Shown piece by piece: positions 1-13,025 of a DNA stretch of 64,000 bases. The stretch lies in contig NC_054755.1 of assembly GCF_018143015.1 (NCBI RefSeq), positions 13,402,624-13,466,623 of the forward strand, written 5' to 3'. The translations under genes and the position numbers were made by a program. The stretch is from Lytechinus variegatus. Lineage: Eukaryota > Echinodermata > Echinoidea > Temnopleuroida > Toxopneustidae. Below the pieces are notes generated by a model, which saw only the letters and a program-made list of their open reading frames with translations, was not told the DNA's origin and made no database searches. How positions within the stretch are numbered: the stretch's first letter is position 1; every line of letters begins with the position of its first letter.

Positions 1-730
1 AAAAAAATTGGGGGTCAACGGACTCCTTGAAGAGCTACAGTGAATTTTATATAGGCATATTTTTGCCCACTTTTGACTTGTTTTGCGAGTTTGCATGCGC
101 GTGTAATGAACATTTGAATTGACGCGCATTTGCGTATTATTGGTCGTAAGAGGCTGAATGAGGTATCAAATTAATCGGAAGATCATGGACAGTGAACAGA
201 CATAAAATAAATGACGACCCGAAGATGCATACCGATGGTAGGAGCAAAAACGCGCACGCATACCTGTGCGCGCGCAAATTTTTGACATGCTCAAAATGGC
301 CTGAAACGTACCCAAATTTGACCACGATTGATTTGGGGAATTTTAAAATTTTGACGCGCGCGTACGTGCGCGTCGTGACCTTTGCATGACCTCTGTTGAC
401 ATGTCCTGATGACTTGTCACCTGAACTTGATATGATGCAAAAATTGATGATTTTTTATGATTAGTTGCGATGATATGATCAATCATTTAATTTTACAAAA
501 TGGCGCCTAGATGACGTCATCATGATTTGATAACCTTGAAAAGTTTCGTTTCGCATGTCCATAATGATTGCCATACATGACATGAAAATCAAGAAAATTG
601 ACATGCCCGATATTGAGATAAAGTGGTTACTAGCTTTGGCAATAAAAATAAAGAAAATTCTGACGAATATAATAGGTGATCTGTCATATTCATGACAGAC
701 CACCTAATAAGGAAAAAAAAAAAAAAAAAA

Positions 731-806
731 GAGAGTCAAGCGAGGTTTGAACCACCGACCCTAGCGTTACCAGGCAGGTGCGTTATCCAGTCGACCACGA
801 TCTTCC
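731..806 (-). repeat. tRNA-like pol III promoter module in satellite copy 1
   Basis: On the minus strand this stretch has a box A-like TGGTCGACTGG and a box B-like GGTTCAAACC at tRNA spacing, followed at once by a run of 18 T. That is the layout of a pol III promoter and terminator. The anticodon arm does not fold well, so I call it tRNA-derived rather than a working tRNA gene. Identical modules are in the next two copies. Confidence 0.6.
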
Positions 807-1894
807 GGACAGACAGGGAGCGCAAAACAGGAAACATATTGTCAATGTAAATTGTTGCAAGTAGAAAAATGTCATGATGACAAACCTAGTACAAATTCCA
901 GTTTGGAGAATAGTACAAGCTTTAAAATGAAACAATGGACATATTTTCTAAAGGGTACATACTAAGGTAAAACATATTGAAAATTTGGCGAGAAAAGACC
1001 AATATTTACGAAATTAGAATCAATTTACATGAGTGGTGTGACATCATGAAACAGAAAACACTAATTTTTAGTTCCGACGCCATGTTGATGACGTCACGAA
1101 GTTTTTAAGGGTCAAATGTGGCATAAAATCATATCTCCAATTCATACTCTATTCGAATAGGAAAAAAAAATTGGGGGTCAACGGACTCCTTGAAGAGCTA
1201 CAGTGAATTTTATATAGGCATATTTTTGCCCACTTTTGACTTGTTTTGCGAGTTTGCATGCGCGTGTAATGAACATTTGAATTGACGCGCATTTGCGTAT
1301 TATTGGTCGTAAGAGGCTGAATGAGGTATCAAATTAATCGGAAGATCATGGACAGTGAACAGACATAAAATAAATGACGACCCGAAGATGCATACCGATG
1401 GTAGGAGCAAAAACGCGCACGCATACCTGTGCGCGCGCAAATTTTTGACATGCTCAAAATGGCCTGAAACGTACCCAAATTTGACCACGATTGATTTGGG
1501 GAATTTTAAAATTTTGACGCGCGCGTACGTGCGCGTCGTGACCTTTGCATGACCTCTGTTGACATGTCCTGATGACTTGTCACCTGAACTTGATATGATG
1601 CAAAAATTGATGATTTTTTATGATTAGTTGCGATGATATGATCAATCATTTAATTTTACAAAATGGCGCCTAGATGACGTCATCATGATTTGATAACCTT
1701 GAAAAGTTTCGTTTCGCATGTCCATAATGATTGCCATACATGACATGAAAATCAAGAAAATTGACATGCCCGATATTGAGATAAAGTGGTTACTAGCTTT
1801 GGCAATAAAAATAAAGAAAATTCTGACGAATATAATAGGTGATCTGTCATATTCATGACAGACCACCTAATAAGGAAAAAAAAAAAAAAAAAAA

Positions 1895-1970
1895 GAGAGT
1901 CAAGCGAGGTTTGAACCACCGACCCTAGCGTTACCAGGCAGGTGCGTTATCCAGTCGACCACGATCTTCC
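1895..1970 (-). repeat. tRNA-like module in satellite copy 2
   Basis: Same tRNA-like sequence as in copy 1, followed on the minus strand by 19 T. Confidence 0.6.
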
Positions 1971-3059
1971 GGACAGACAGGGAGCGCAAAACAGGAAACA
2001 TATTGTCAATGTAAATTGTTGCAAGTAGAAAAATGTCATGATGACAAACCTAGTACAAATTCCAGTTTGGAGAATAGTACAAGCTTTAAAATGAAACAAT
2101 GGACATATTTTCTAAAGGGTACATACTAAGGTAAAACATATTGAAAATTTGGCGAGAAAAGACCAATATTTACGAAATTAGAATCAATTTACATGAGTGG
2201 TGTGACATCATGAAACAGAAAACACTAATTTTTAGTTCCGACGCCATGTTGATGACGTCACGAAGTTTTTAAGGGTCAAATGTGGCATAAAATCATATCT
2301 CCAATTCATACTCTATTCGAATAGGAAAAAAAAATTGGGGGTCAACGGACTCCTTGAAGAGCTACAGTGAATTTTATATAGGCATATTTTTGCCCACTTT
2401 TGACTTGTTTTGCGAGTTTGCATGCGCGTGTAATGAACATTTGAATTGACGCGCATTTGCGTATTATTGGTCGTAAGAGGCTGAATGAGGTATCAAATTA
2501 ATCGGAAGATCATGGACAGTGAACAGACATAAAATAAATGACGACCCGGAGATGCATACCGATGGTAGGAGCAAAAACGCGCACGCATACCTGTGCGCGC
2601 GCAAATTTTTGACATGCTCAAAATGGCCTGAAACGTACCCAAATTTGACCACGATTGATTTGGGGAATTTTAAAATTTTGACGCGCGCGTACGTGCGCGT
2701 CGTGACCTTTGCATGACCTCTGTTGACATGTCCTGATGACTTGTCACCTGAACTTGATATGATGCAAAAATTGATGATTTTTTATGATTAGTTGCGATGA
2801 TATGATCAATCATTTAATTTTACAAAATGGCGCCTAGATGACGTCATCATGATTTGATAACCTTGAAAAGTTTCGTTTCGCATGTCCATAATGATTGCCA
2901 TACATGACATGAAAATCAAGAAAATTGACATGCCCGATATTGAGATAAAGTGGTTACTAGCTTTGGCAATAAAAATAAAGAAAATTCTGACGAATATAAT
3001 AGGTGATCTGTCATATTCATGACAGACCACCTAATAAGGAAAAAAAAAAAAAAAAAAAA

Positions 3060-3135
3060 GAGAGTCAAGCGAGGTTTGAACCACCGACCCTAGCGTTACC
3101 AGGCAGGTGCGTTATCCAGTCGACCACGATCTTCC
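3060..3135 (-). repeat. tRNA-like module in satellite copy 3
   Basis: Same tRNA-like sequence as in copy 1, followed on the minus strand by 20 T. The fourth satellite copy ends just before where this module would begin. Confidence 0.6.
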
Positions 3136-4434
3136 GGACAGACAGGGAGCGCAAAACAGGAAACATATTGTCAATGTAAATTGTTGCAAGTAGAAAAATG
3201 TCATGATGACAAACCTAGTACAAATTCCAGTTTGGAGAATAGTACAAGCTTTAAAATGAAACAATGGACATATTTTCTAAAGGGTACATACTAAGGTAAA
3301 ACATATTGAAAATTTGGCGAGAAAAGACCAATATTTACGAAATTAGAATCAATTTACATGAGTGGTGTGACATCATGAAACAGAAAACACTAATTTTTAG
3401 TTCCGACGCCATGTTGATGACGTCACGAAGTTTTTAAGGGTCAAATGTGGCATAAAATCATATCTCCAATTCATACTCTATTCGAATAGGAAAAAAAAAT
3501 TGGGGGTCAACGGACTCCTTGAAGAGCTACAGTGAATTTTATATAGGCATATTTTTGCCCACTTTTGACTTGTTTTGCGAGTTTGCATGCGCGTGTAATG
3601 AACATTTGAATTGACGCGCATTTGCGTATTATTGGTCGTAAGAGGCTGAATGAGGTATCAAATTAATCGGAAGATCATGGACAGTGAACAGACATAAAAT
3701 AAATGACGACCCGAAGATGCATACCGATGGTAGGAGCAAAAACGCGCACGCATACCTGTGCGCGCGCAAATTTTTGACATGCTCAAAATGGCCTGAAACG
3801 TACCCAAATTTGACCACGATTGATTTGGGGAATTTTAAAATTTTGACGCGCGCGTACGTGCGCGTCGTGACCTTTGCATGACCTCTGTTGACATGTCCTG
3901 ATGACTTGTCACCTGAACTTGATATGATGCAAAAATTGATGATTTTTTATGATTAGTTGCGATGATATGATCAATCATTTAATTTTACAAAATGGCGCCT
4001 AGATGACGTCATCATGATTTGATAACCTTGAAAAGTTTCGTTTCGCATGTCCATAATGATTGCCATACATGACATGAAAATCAAGAAAATTGACATGCCC
4101 GATATTGAGATAAAGTGGTTACTAGCTTTGGCAATAAAAATAAAGAAAATTCTGACGAATATAATAGGTGATCTGTCATATTCATGACAGACCACCTAAA
4201 AAACTATGAGCGATCACCATGTTTGCCAACTTTTAGCGTCAAAATATATGTGAATATATTTTGTGAAATTCTAGACCAACCAAACAAAGTTCCTGTACAT
4301 AGCAATCTAAAACCGGAGATGTAGGATTATGATTGCTGAGTACACACAACTAGACAGGAATATGTCACGATTCAAACATTACACATTACAAAGCAAAGAT
4401 TAAGGGAATTATTATATAGGTTAAAGAGAAATGC

Positions 4435-4820
4435 CAGTAGTCGCAGTAAACACTGATTTCATGAGAAAGTCTGTAAAACCAGGCTTAATTGTCAGAATAT
4501 CATCGAGGATCTAGATCTGGTACAGTTACATATACTGAACTTTGTGAAATCTTGAAATCTACGCTGAAAAACGTTCACACTGAAGATCACCAACACAGAT
4601 AGGCACACGTGGGACAATGTATTATTATTGCTGGAATAAAGACCCGACGGAAGTGACCGAATCCGCGCTTATTTTGCTTATTTCTCAGCAATTACACAAT
4701 TTCTTCCAGAATCCTTTGGCACATATTTTTTATTTATACAAACAGACACTTGGGTGGTCATTATATTAGATTCTGTAAAAAGTCATCTTGAGATCGTTAC
4801 CAAAACTGGAATTTATTCTG
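4435..4820 (+). repeat. Dispersed repeat, copy 1 (inverted partner at 39048-39432)
   Basis: About 385 bp align along their length, with small gaps, to the reverse complement of 39048-39432. Landmarks shared by both are GATCTAGATCTGGTACAG, CACACGTGGGACA and GAATCCGCGCTTATTTTGC. No coding capacity or terminal repeats were recognised, so the family is unassigned. Confidence 0.85.
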
Positions 4821-4865
4821 CCAATACTGTAGACACGAAATTCAGTATGATCCACACCCCATTAA

Positions 4866-5363
4866 AGGGGAAGTTCACCCTGACAAAAAGTTTATTGTAA
4901 AAATAGCAGAAAAAATAATAAAAAATATTGCCGAAGGTTTGAGAAAATTTCATCAAATAATTAAAAAGTTATTAGAATTTCAATTATTTGATTTGTGACG
5001 TCATATGCGAGCAGCATTCCTACATAGCGAATGGTTAAAAAATCAATGAAATGTCATTTTCTCAGAAAATTGATAATGGTTTTTACTGTAGCTTTTGTAT
5101 ATCAATAGACAAATCATTTCACACCCGATCATGAATAGAAAACAAAATTAAGTTATCAGGAACCATACAAAATTTGAAATTCATGCATTTTATATTACAT
5201 AACACATGGGGCAGCTGCTCGTTTATGATGTCACAAATCCAAAACTTTGAACTCTATTAACTTTTTTACTCTTTAACGGATTTTCCTCAAACCTTCACCA
5301 ATATTTTTTTATATTTTTTCTGCTAATTTTACAACAGAGTTTTCTTCAGGGTGAACTTCCCCT
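4866..5363. mobile_element. TTAA-flanked MITE with long inverted repeats
   Basis: The left end AGGGGAAGTTCACCCTGA is repeated inverted at the right end, and the similarity continues inward for over 80 bp with mismatches. Direct TTAA copies flank it (4862-4865 and 5364-5367). TTAA duplication is typical of piggyBac- and Kolobok-type transposases. No transposase is encoded, so the element is non-autonomous. Confidence 0.9.
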
Positions 5364-5369
5364 TTAAAG

Positions 5370-7070
5370 ATTTTTTTTAAACACACACACACAAACAACA
5401 ACAATAACGGTACCGCCACAACGTTTAAATGGAGTTCAACTCGAACGTTGTGTGTGGAGTAAAGTGTTCGTTTGATGCTATTATTATAACAACAATGCAA
5501 CAAATTATCACAACAGAAATGCATCATTTTATGATGTGTTGTAACGCGACGCGATATTTGAAAAGCCTGTGGTTTACCGGCCCGCTCGTTAAGGGTGTCA
5601 ATCCACGATTCAAGAAGTAGCGTTTAACAGCTCTCCGACAGCATTCGAAACCACGCACTTGTAATCTTTTTAGAAAAGGGAGAAGTTGCGGTGTAGTGGC
5701 TGACCCAGTAACTGTACAGGTTGGACGAGTTTGATGAGGACTGAGAGAAAGTGACGCCATTGAAAAAAAGGTCTAAATTTCAGTCTCAATTAAGTGTGTC
5801 GTGTAGTAGGTACTTGATCACTTTATCCATTACAACTAACAAGTCAAGGTAGCATTTTGACTGATTAACTAAATCGGGGTATGAACGTATCGAATTGCTG
5901 TATTTCATTTCATGATTGATAGCGCTTAGATGCACTTGAAGGAACTCGATGCAGGTATCAGAATAGACCAGTTCATAGTTACATCACGGACAATTTTGGT
6001 CAAATTACCTGTCATTACTTTCATTATGATTTCAAATTTCAAGCAAGGTATAACATATGCATGTCTTACTTAGCGGGATGAAGAAATTGAATTATACCAG
6101 GTGGCCAGCACACCAATGAACACTCCATGAAGGTATTTGTTGCATTTGAATACATAATGTAGCATGCTGTACAATGTACCAGGCAAACCGTGAAATATCA
6201 GTCGTTCGTGGACGCATTTTTGTTTTTTGTGGATGTTATTGAAAAACACAATTCAAAAGAATATATGAATAATCAAGAACCAAAATGGGTGCTTATCTCA
6301 CTAAATTTTAAACCACCATGTCACTTTAGTACAAATGACCTTCCTCTGATCATGCGCAGAATGGAACTACGAACTGGCTTTCACAGTGATTTAAATGGTA
6401 GGCCTATATGTAGACTGTGTATCCTTTGATCATATAAAGATAAAATGATAAACTTAGGGAAATTTTTATTTGTATTCTTCAATTACTTTCCCATTTTCGC
6501 AAGTTTATTTTCAGTGAATTCACGAAGATATTATCATTATCATTTTCTCTTTTTTACATTCCATTTGGAATTTTACCTCGTCGATCGCACGGTTATTATT
6601 GACATTAAAAGATGTCCCTGTCCAGCAATAGAGTTCGGCATAAACAATTCGTGTCCTTAAAGCGGAGAGTAGGATGCCCCGAGAAAGACGTCACTCGTCA
6701 GCCCAGCGATGGGAAAAGAAAAACAAAAACACATTGATCAAGTTATTCAAGTTCTGTGACATTTTCTCGACATAGTAATGCGTTTAGCTGCATCAATGGA
6801 ACACGGTTGGTTGATAGTTATTGATTTTCCCGAGTTGCTTGACCAAACAACATGCCATTGAATATTACCCCCATTGAGGGAAGTGGTTAGTAACTCGTTT
6901 TCAAAGTGATATTTTGATTTTGATAAGGATCAAGTTCGCTGGCGAAATGGGGTCGAGGAAGGTCGAGCAAGATCACGTTGAACTGGTGAATGAAGAAATA
7001 AGAAGACTCAGATGCAGGGTGATTGCGGTTAGGGACTTTGATAGAGAATCTTAGGATTGATCACCACGAG
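5370..7070. other. Intergenic, nothing recognised
   Basis: Apart from a short CA tract near 5380 there are only short ORFs of 60-80 codons, without family motifs or splice-site support. Confidence 0.5.
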
Positions 7071-7405
7071 GGTGATTACATCATCATCATTGTCGTCGTC
7101 GTTGTAGTCATCATCATCATCGTCGTCGTTGTAGTCATCATCATCATCACCGTCGTCGTCGTAGTAGTCATCATCATCATCATCGTCATCGTCGCCGTCG
7201 TTGTTGTAGTCATCATCATCATCATCATCATTTTCACCATCATCATCATCGTCGTCATCATCATCACCATCGTCGTCATCATCACCATCATCATCATCAT
7301 TTTCACAATTTCATCATCATCAACAAGAGCAATTACAACAAAATACCATCTTAGCCATTAGCATCATTGCCATCATCATTTCCATCATCATCGTCGTCAT
7401 AGTTC
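7071..7405. repeat. Trinucleotide microsatellite (CAT/CGT)n
   Basis: Long imperfect runs of TCA and TCG triplets, interrupted by GTAG. They create artificial poly-Ile/Val and poly-Met/Thr ORFs on the two strands. Confidence 0.95.
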
Positions 7406-8286
7406 ACCATTGATACCGTCGTAATGAACAACACACACATCATAAACATCATGCGTATTTTTTTTTAATCTTCTTTAACATAAAACCTGTTAATATATCG
7501 ATTACATGTTGACAAGAAATTCTATTGATGAAGGACTGACTCAGATCTTCAGCTTTTGCTTTCGCCCATATTCCAATCAGGAATGAAAAAAAAGAACTAC
7601 AAATAGGCTCCGAAAAACAAGGTGTTTTCTAAAAAAATACGGTGGATTTGGCACCTTTTGGCAATCGATGTTTGATATCGTGTTCAAAACGATACACCGT
7701 GAACTGTTTCTCTCAAGTGTCGTCTGCCGAACACCCCTGGAGCAAGACATCTAATCAGTCAAAAAGGTCTTGGGATTCCATATACTATAATTTGGGGGTT
7801 CAATTCCCGAGGCCCAGTTGTGTCTTTCTTTGTTAAATGAGAGTAGTTTTAATTTCACCTCCTTTTTTTTACCCATCTCATTTTCTTCTCTCTTTTACTG
7901 GTTTTGGGGTTCTTTCTTTCGCTATATATGTTTGCACGTGTTCAAAACACACCTTATGTATTCACGTGCCTTAATGCAAAATGTTAAACTAGGATAGAGT
8001 TAATACCAGTTAGCTTCAATAATTTTACAGAGTTAATCATAATTTGACTGCGTGAATGCACTGGACTGGTGGGGGCTCGTTGCACAAAAGGTCGCGATCA
8101 AATGCAACTCCAAATACGGTCAAACCTATCTTCATCTTCAGCCAAGGATTTGAGAGTGTTATACCTGTGCTTGATTGTTTGGAAGGGTTGGGTTTAAACA
8201 AAACTATTTCTGCACAGGGTTAAAGGTCACGAAGCACGTCTCTTTCAGATCATCCAATGACATTTGTCTCCCTTTGCATTTAGAGT

Positions 8287-8579
8287 GGAGCGTTGTGGCC
8301 CAGTGGATTAGTCTTCGGACTTTGAAACAGGGGGTCGTGGGTTCGAATCCCAGCCATGGCGTAATTTCCTTCAGCAAGAAATTCGTCCACGTTGTGCTGC
8401 ACTCGACCCAGGTGAGGTAAGTGGGTACCTGGCAGGAATTTATTCCTTGAAATGCCACCGCGCTTTAAGAGGCTGCGGGGCTAAAGCCAGGGTAATAATA
8501 TCCAATGGAGCGCATAGGGACGCATTTGGCAGTGATATGCGCTATATCAGCATGTTGGTATTATTATTATTATTATTAG
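8287..8579 (+). mobile_element. tRNA-derived SINE, family A, copy 1
   Basis: The head carries a box A-like GTGGCCCAGTGGATTAG and box B GGTTCGAATCC. A conserved body follows (CTTCAGCAAGAAATT, GGTGAGGTAAGTGGGTACC), then a GCGCTATAT tail and a (TAT)n microsatellite. Copies at 55060, 57836 and 58107 share the body. Confidence 0.9.
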
Positions 8580-10160
8580 AGAGTGCCAGACTCCACACGA
8601 TATCGCACGAACACTGAAATTGGATTATGTGGTCTTAAACATTTCACATTAACCAGCCATTTTTTATTAAACACACTTTGCGAACTCCGATCGTTTATTG
8701 CTCCCCTACGTTCATAAAAAAAAAAGATTCAAATGATTGCTTCGCAGCATGGAAACTGACACCAAACAAAACATTCGTTAGATTCAGGTTTGTTTCGGTT
8801 TTTCTTTTACCGACGGTTATTTTCATCGGATCGTGTGTTATTTGAAGACATTGACGTATAGGAAGTCCCCCTTTAGGCTACCGTAATTGATGCATTTGAC
8901 CCGAGGTGATTTCTTGCCGGTACTTTCAGTCTACCCCGCGTATTCCTTGTTCATTTATCTCCTGCTCCGCAACGATCGAGTAGCAATCTCGTTCGCTCCG
9001 GGTTCCCGCGCTCATTGCTTGTCGTTCGGCAGGCCTCTGCACTCTTTCACAGACGATGAACCAAGATGCAAAGCCCTCCGCCTCATCTCTTGGCACAGAT
9101 TAAGTGGTGGATTTGGGCGATTTTACAAGAAGACAGGTGAAAAAAGGACGAACGAATGAAGAGACGTGAAAAATGTATATTCAGCAAACATGTGACAGCA
9201 TAATTTGCTTAGGCCAGAATGTTTCTTGATACAACTTGTTGCCCACATTAAACATGTAGCTGATTGCCTCTCCTTCCTGGATAAGATGTCAGTATGTTAA
9301 AAGATTGTAGACATTATCTACCTATTCTGACATCTCAGTCTTTCGTTGCCCTCTCTTATCCCGTCTATTTTCTGAAAATCTCCCAACATGCCCAGTACGC
9401 ATATTAAAAATGGAATATGATGTTCTTGGTGCTTCGTGATGATTTTTATTTTGTAAAGAGTGAGTTGGCCAGTGCATGGATGAGTGTGCGTGTTGATGTG
9501 TGTGTGTGGATAGGGGGGGGGCAGGAGAGAGGGCGGGAGAGAGAAAGTCGGATAACATGAGAGGATGGGCATGTGCCTCTAATATAAATGACTAAAATAT
9601 GCATTTCCTTTCCTTAGTTCGCTATTTGAGCGTTTCGAATGAATTGATCCATATAGCACAAATGGCGTCCGACAACGGTTTAAAACCCATTTTGTCATGT
9701 TCGTTTACTTCGTTCAAGTCAGTTCTTTCAAAATGTCCACCCAATGTGACCCCGCATTCAACCTAATATCGGAGGAAAGAAGACAAAATTTGAAACCACA
9801 TTCCCCAGTGAGACTGGCAACAAAATGTTGTTTTCCTGCCCGTAACGCCACGTCGGTCAAGATCCGAGAGAGGCAAACACTTGCCGAATGGCAACGATTT
9901 CGAGTCAATTAAGAGCATCAAGATGTCTGGAATTGGCGCGAAATCCCGCCAACATAAAACCTACGATAGCATCCCGATCGATATTGACCGGTAGAACGAG
10001 ATGACGGGCAGGGTGTACTTTTTTCCCGCATGGTTTCGGGCGTTTATAGGAGAATGATTGTTTATAGGGGCTCGATAATGTTAACCCTAAATCAACTGGA
10101 CGAAATTTACGATTGCCACGCAACCGTCCAAAACAAGAGAGATTTTTTTCTTGCACACCT
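8580..10160. other. Intergenic, nothing recognised apart from low-complexity DNA
   Basis: A GT- and G-rich patch lies at about 9480-9545. Short ORFs in the rest have no recognisable domain or splice context. Confidence 0.5.
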
Positions 10161-10164
10161 TTAA

Positions 10165-10763
10165 AGTTCATGTCCAACAAAAATGTTGATTTGAATAAAC
10201 AGAGAATTATCAAACAAGCATTATGCTGAAAATCTCATCAAAATCGGGTGTAAAATAAGAAAGTTATGACATTTTAAAATTTTGTTTATTTTTCACAAAA
10301 CAGTGACAAGCACAACTCAGTAACATGCAAAATGAGACAGTCGATAATGTCTCTCATTTACTATTTCTTTTGTTTTTTATTGTTTGAATTATACAATATT
10401 TCATTTTGTAGAGATTTGACAATAAGGACCAACTTGATTGAACCATATAGTATTAAACAATGCTAATTCCACATGTTCAGGGAGAAATCAATCCTTGTTT
10501 CACAGGACAATAGGGAGAATATTGAAATATATTTCATATTTCATGTAATAAAATACAAAATAAATAGTGAGTGATGTCTTCAGTCTCCTCGTTTGCATAC
10601 CGACAAGGGCGTGAATATAATCGTTTTGTTAAATTATGCGAAAATTTAAAATGTCAGAACTTTCTTATTTTACATCCGATTTTTTATGAAATTTTCAGTG
10701 TTATGCATGTTGGATTTTTCTCTTTTTATTCAAATCAACTTTTTGTTGGGATGGACTTGTCAT
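10165..10763. mobile_element. TTAA-flanked MITE, AT-rich family, copy 1
   Basis: TTAA lies at both flanks (10161-10164 and 10764-10767). The ends form imperfect inverted repeats of about 120 bp; both arms contain GTTGATTTGAATAAA, ATCGG(G/A)TGTAAAATAAG and ACATTTTAAA. The interior has no transposase. The element at 47577-48268 is related, and a piece of an arm lies near 13790-13930. Confidence 0.85.
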
Positions 10764-10767
10764 TTAA

Positions 10768-13020
10768 TTTACGACAAGAACAGATTAATGTTCAATTATC
10801 ATGACTATAGCAACCTAATGTTAACGGTATTCCTGATTATATCAATTCAAATGTAATTTCATAAAGAAAATATCTGAAATTAACATTTTACATGGAAGTT
10901 ACTGAATAAATGTGTAAGACAATTTCTGCAATACTGTACTTTATTTTGGTAACATGTACCTCGTTAATACAGGAAAGGAAAGGTCGGGGGTATGGCAATA
11001 CGTCTATTAGTAATGTTATTCCATACCATGGCGACAAGCATTCAGCTGTTTCTCTAAAACAATGCATTTCGCGAATTTCAGCCAACCCCTCATAAGTGGG
11101 CACTTTTCCGAAGCCACAGTTAGAATTTAACAAGGTCAGCTCTTTATTCCACTCTCAAACTTCGACGTTCAACTTTTAAACAATGTCATATAAATATGAA
11201 AATGCGATGATCATAATGCTTTTTTGTAGGGCCTTAGTTATCGTACAAGCATGTTCTTCTAATCTACCAAGTCCTTCTCGGGCCGCAGTCACATTTTCCC
11301 CTGGTCGCACGGTGAAACGAAAACAGCCGTTAAATTAGAACCACATAGAGCAAGCTGTACTGGTACAAAGATAATAAATACAGCTGTTTTCGACTCGCAC
11401 TTGGGCCGTCGAAGGCGAAATGTGACTGCGCCATACAGACTCGATCTTCCTCAATGTTTGTCCTCCTTTGCCCAGTGGCCCCATCAAAAATTGACATGGA
11501 CTTCCGCCTGCACTTGAAACCGGAAGGGTCGGCACAGAATCGTGTAGGCCACTCGTAGAGTGAGACCTGGGGAATGGACATGTGGAGGCTGAGAGGAAAG
11601 GGGGAGGGGGTAACTATATAAGGGTGATTTTATTAAGAATGTAGAAAGAGACCATTAGTTGACCAGTGTTGTCAAGAATTTTAATTGAAAAAAAAATAGA
11701 TTGAATGTGAACGAGCGCATATGAGTCACTTTTTGCTGAGAAAGAACAACCTTTGAATCATCCGATTCTATTACCGAGTTGTTGATCGCAGCCAGAACGG
11801 CGGGCTTTTATGGATGAAGGCAATGAATGGAGAACATTTCCCTTTTAGTGTATTTCTTTTTTAAGGGAATGCATGCATACTATTTCGATGCTTCTATACG
11901 CATAGAGTTATATATACTTATTACATTCCACTGAATCATTACAGATAGTCGCTGATTATTCCAAATTCAGTATTAATGATTTTTTTTTATTTCTTCATGC
12001 TTTGTATTTATTTGCATAATATTATTTTCTTATTAAGTATTACTGTACAATATTTATGTTTTATTTTTTTCCTGTGATATGTAAATGCTCTGTACAATTC
12101 AGCTCGTGCTAAGAGCAATCTTGACATAAAATACCATTCTCATTATCATTATACTATTTCAAGAATCGGGCTTAAGTAAAGTGAAAGTATTACGTCATCT
12201 TTTTAAGGATCATTTTCGTTTTTTTTTTCGGAATTTACCCATTTTGTAAAATGTCTTATTTTAGGGGTACCATCCCCATCCTCTATATTTATGCAACTGG
12301 GTTGTAATAAATTGGCATTTTCTGAACAGCAAATATTCGACACCATCCGAGACGTTTAGGCCAGCTTAGACATCAATAAATGCCATCTCCTTTTCTTGTC
12401 GAAATGTCCTATTCTTTCAAGGGACACCCATAAGCCATAGTAGTATTTCACGGCCAATGATTTCCACTGATTATTGTTATAAGCTTCCGAAATCATCGCA
12501 TCTGATTGGCTAAGAGCAAAACTCTCAGTGAAATCGATGACAGGATCTTGCATGAAAACAATACCCAGGAGTGTCTAGACAAGATAAATCGACGATCAGA
12601 ACCCTTAAAAGTGCGAGCGAAATCTCACTCACGTACCTATCCCACGGGTAATATCATCTAGACATAACTAGACTAAAGGATTCACTTAAAAATCTAGGGA
12701 TTAATGGATGTGTCGAGGTATTATTGTTGATCAGCAACATTCTCAAGTTGCCGGATGTCACCGAACTCACTTTAAGATGAAAACAAAATGCGATGGATGA
12801 GTATTTACAGAGCATCAAGTCTGAAATGTCGTTATTTTACATGTTCTAGCCGATGCCCAATTGTTCTATCTACCTAGTTCTACATGCACTCATTATGTTT
12901 CCCGATGTTACATTTTATTTTCATTTTGTGCTCTAGGTCTTTCTCATGCAATAAAACCCAACCCTTGACCTATTTTTAACCGAACTCTTTCCCTAAAATC
13001 ATTACTACTGGTTACTACTT
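10768..13020. other. Intergenic, nothing recognised
   Basis: AT-rich sequence with short unsupported ORFs. Confidence 0.5.
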
Positions 13021-13025
13021 AATGT

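Larger units (their letters stand above)
1..4198. repeat. Tandem satellite array, ~1164-bp unit, 3.6 copies
   Basis: Anchored on the same landmark, units begin at about 8, 1171, 2335 and 3500, so the periods are 1163, 1164 and 1165 bp. The fourth copy stops at about 4198, where it diverges into unrelated sequence. Copies are almost identical; I noticed one substitution (position 2549, G instead of A). The length steps come from one A-tract of 18, 19 and 20 bases in successive copies. Each unit has alternating purine/pyrimidine stretches (for example 354-373) and a short palindrome with the half-site ATGACAG near 683-697. Short ORFs recur in every copy but match no family I know. The array runs off the left edge of the window, so its true length is unknown. 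Confidence 0.97.

Noticed and set aside
137-4195. Recurring 62-, 65- and 74-codon ORFs in every satellite copy
   Set aside because: Their conservation only reflects the near-identity of the DNA repeat; overlapping ORFs on both strands and no protein motifs.
1-4198. CRISPR-like or rDNA/histone tandem cluster
   Set aside because: The unit is about 1.16 kb with no short repeat-spacer pattern, rRNA or histone coding sequence.
7023-7361. 112-codon Ile/Val-rich ORF
   Set aside because: It is the translation of a CAT/CGT microsatellite; the opposite strand gives an equally long Met/Thr ORF.
8068-8110. MITE end (GGGCTCGTTGCACAAAAGG)
   Set aside because: Resembles a known style of inverted-repeat end, but no partner end was found nearby.
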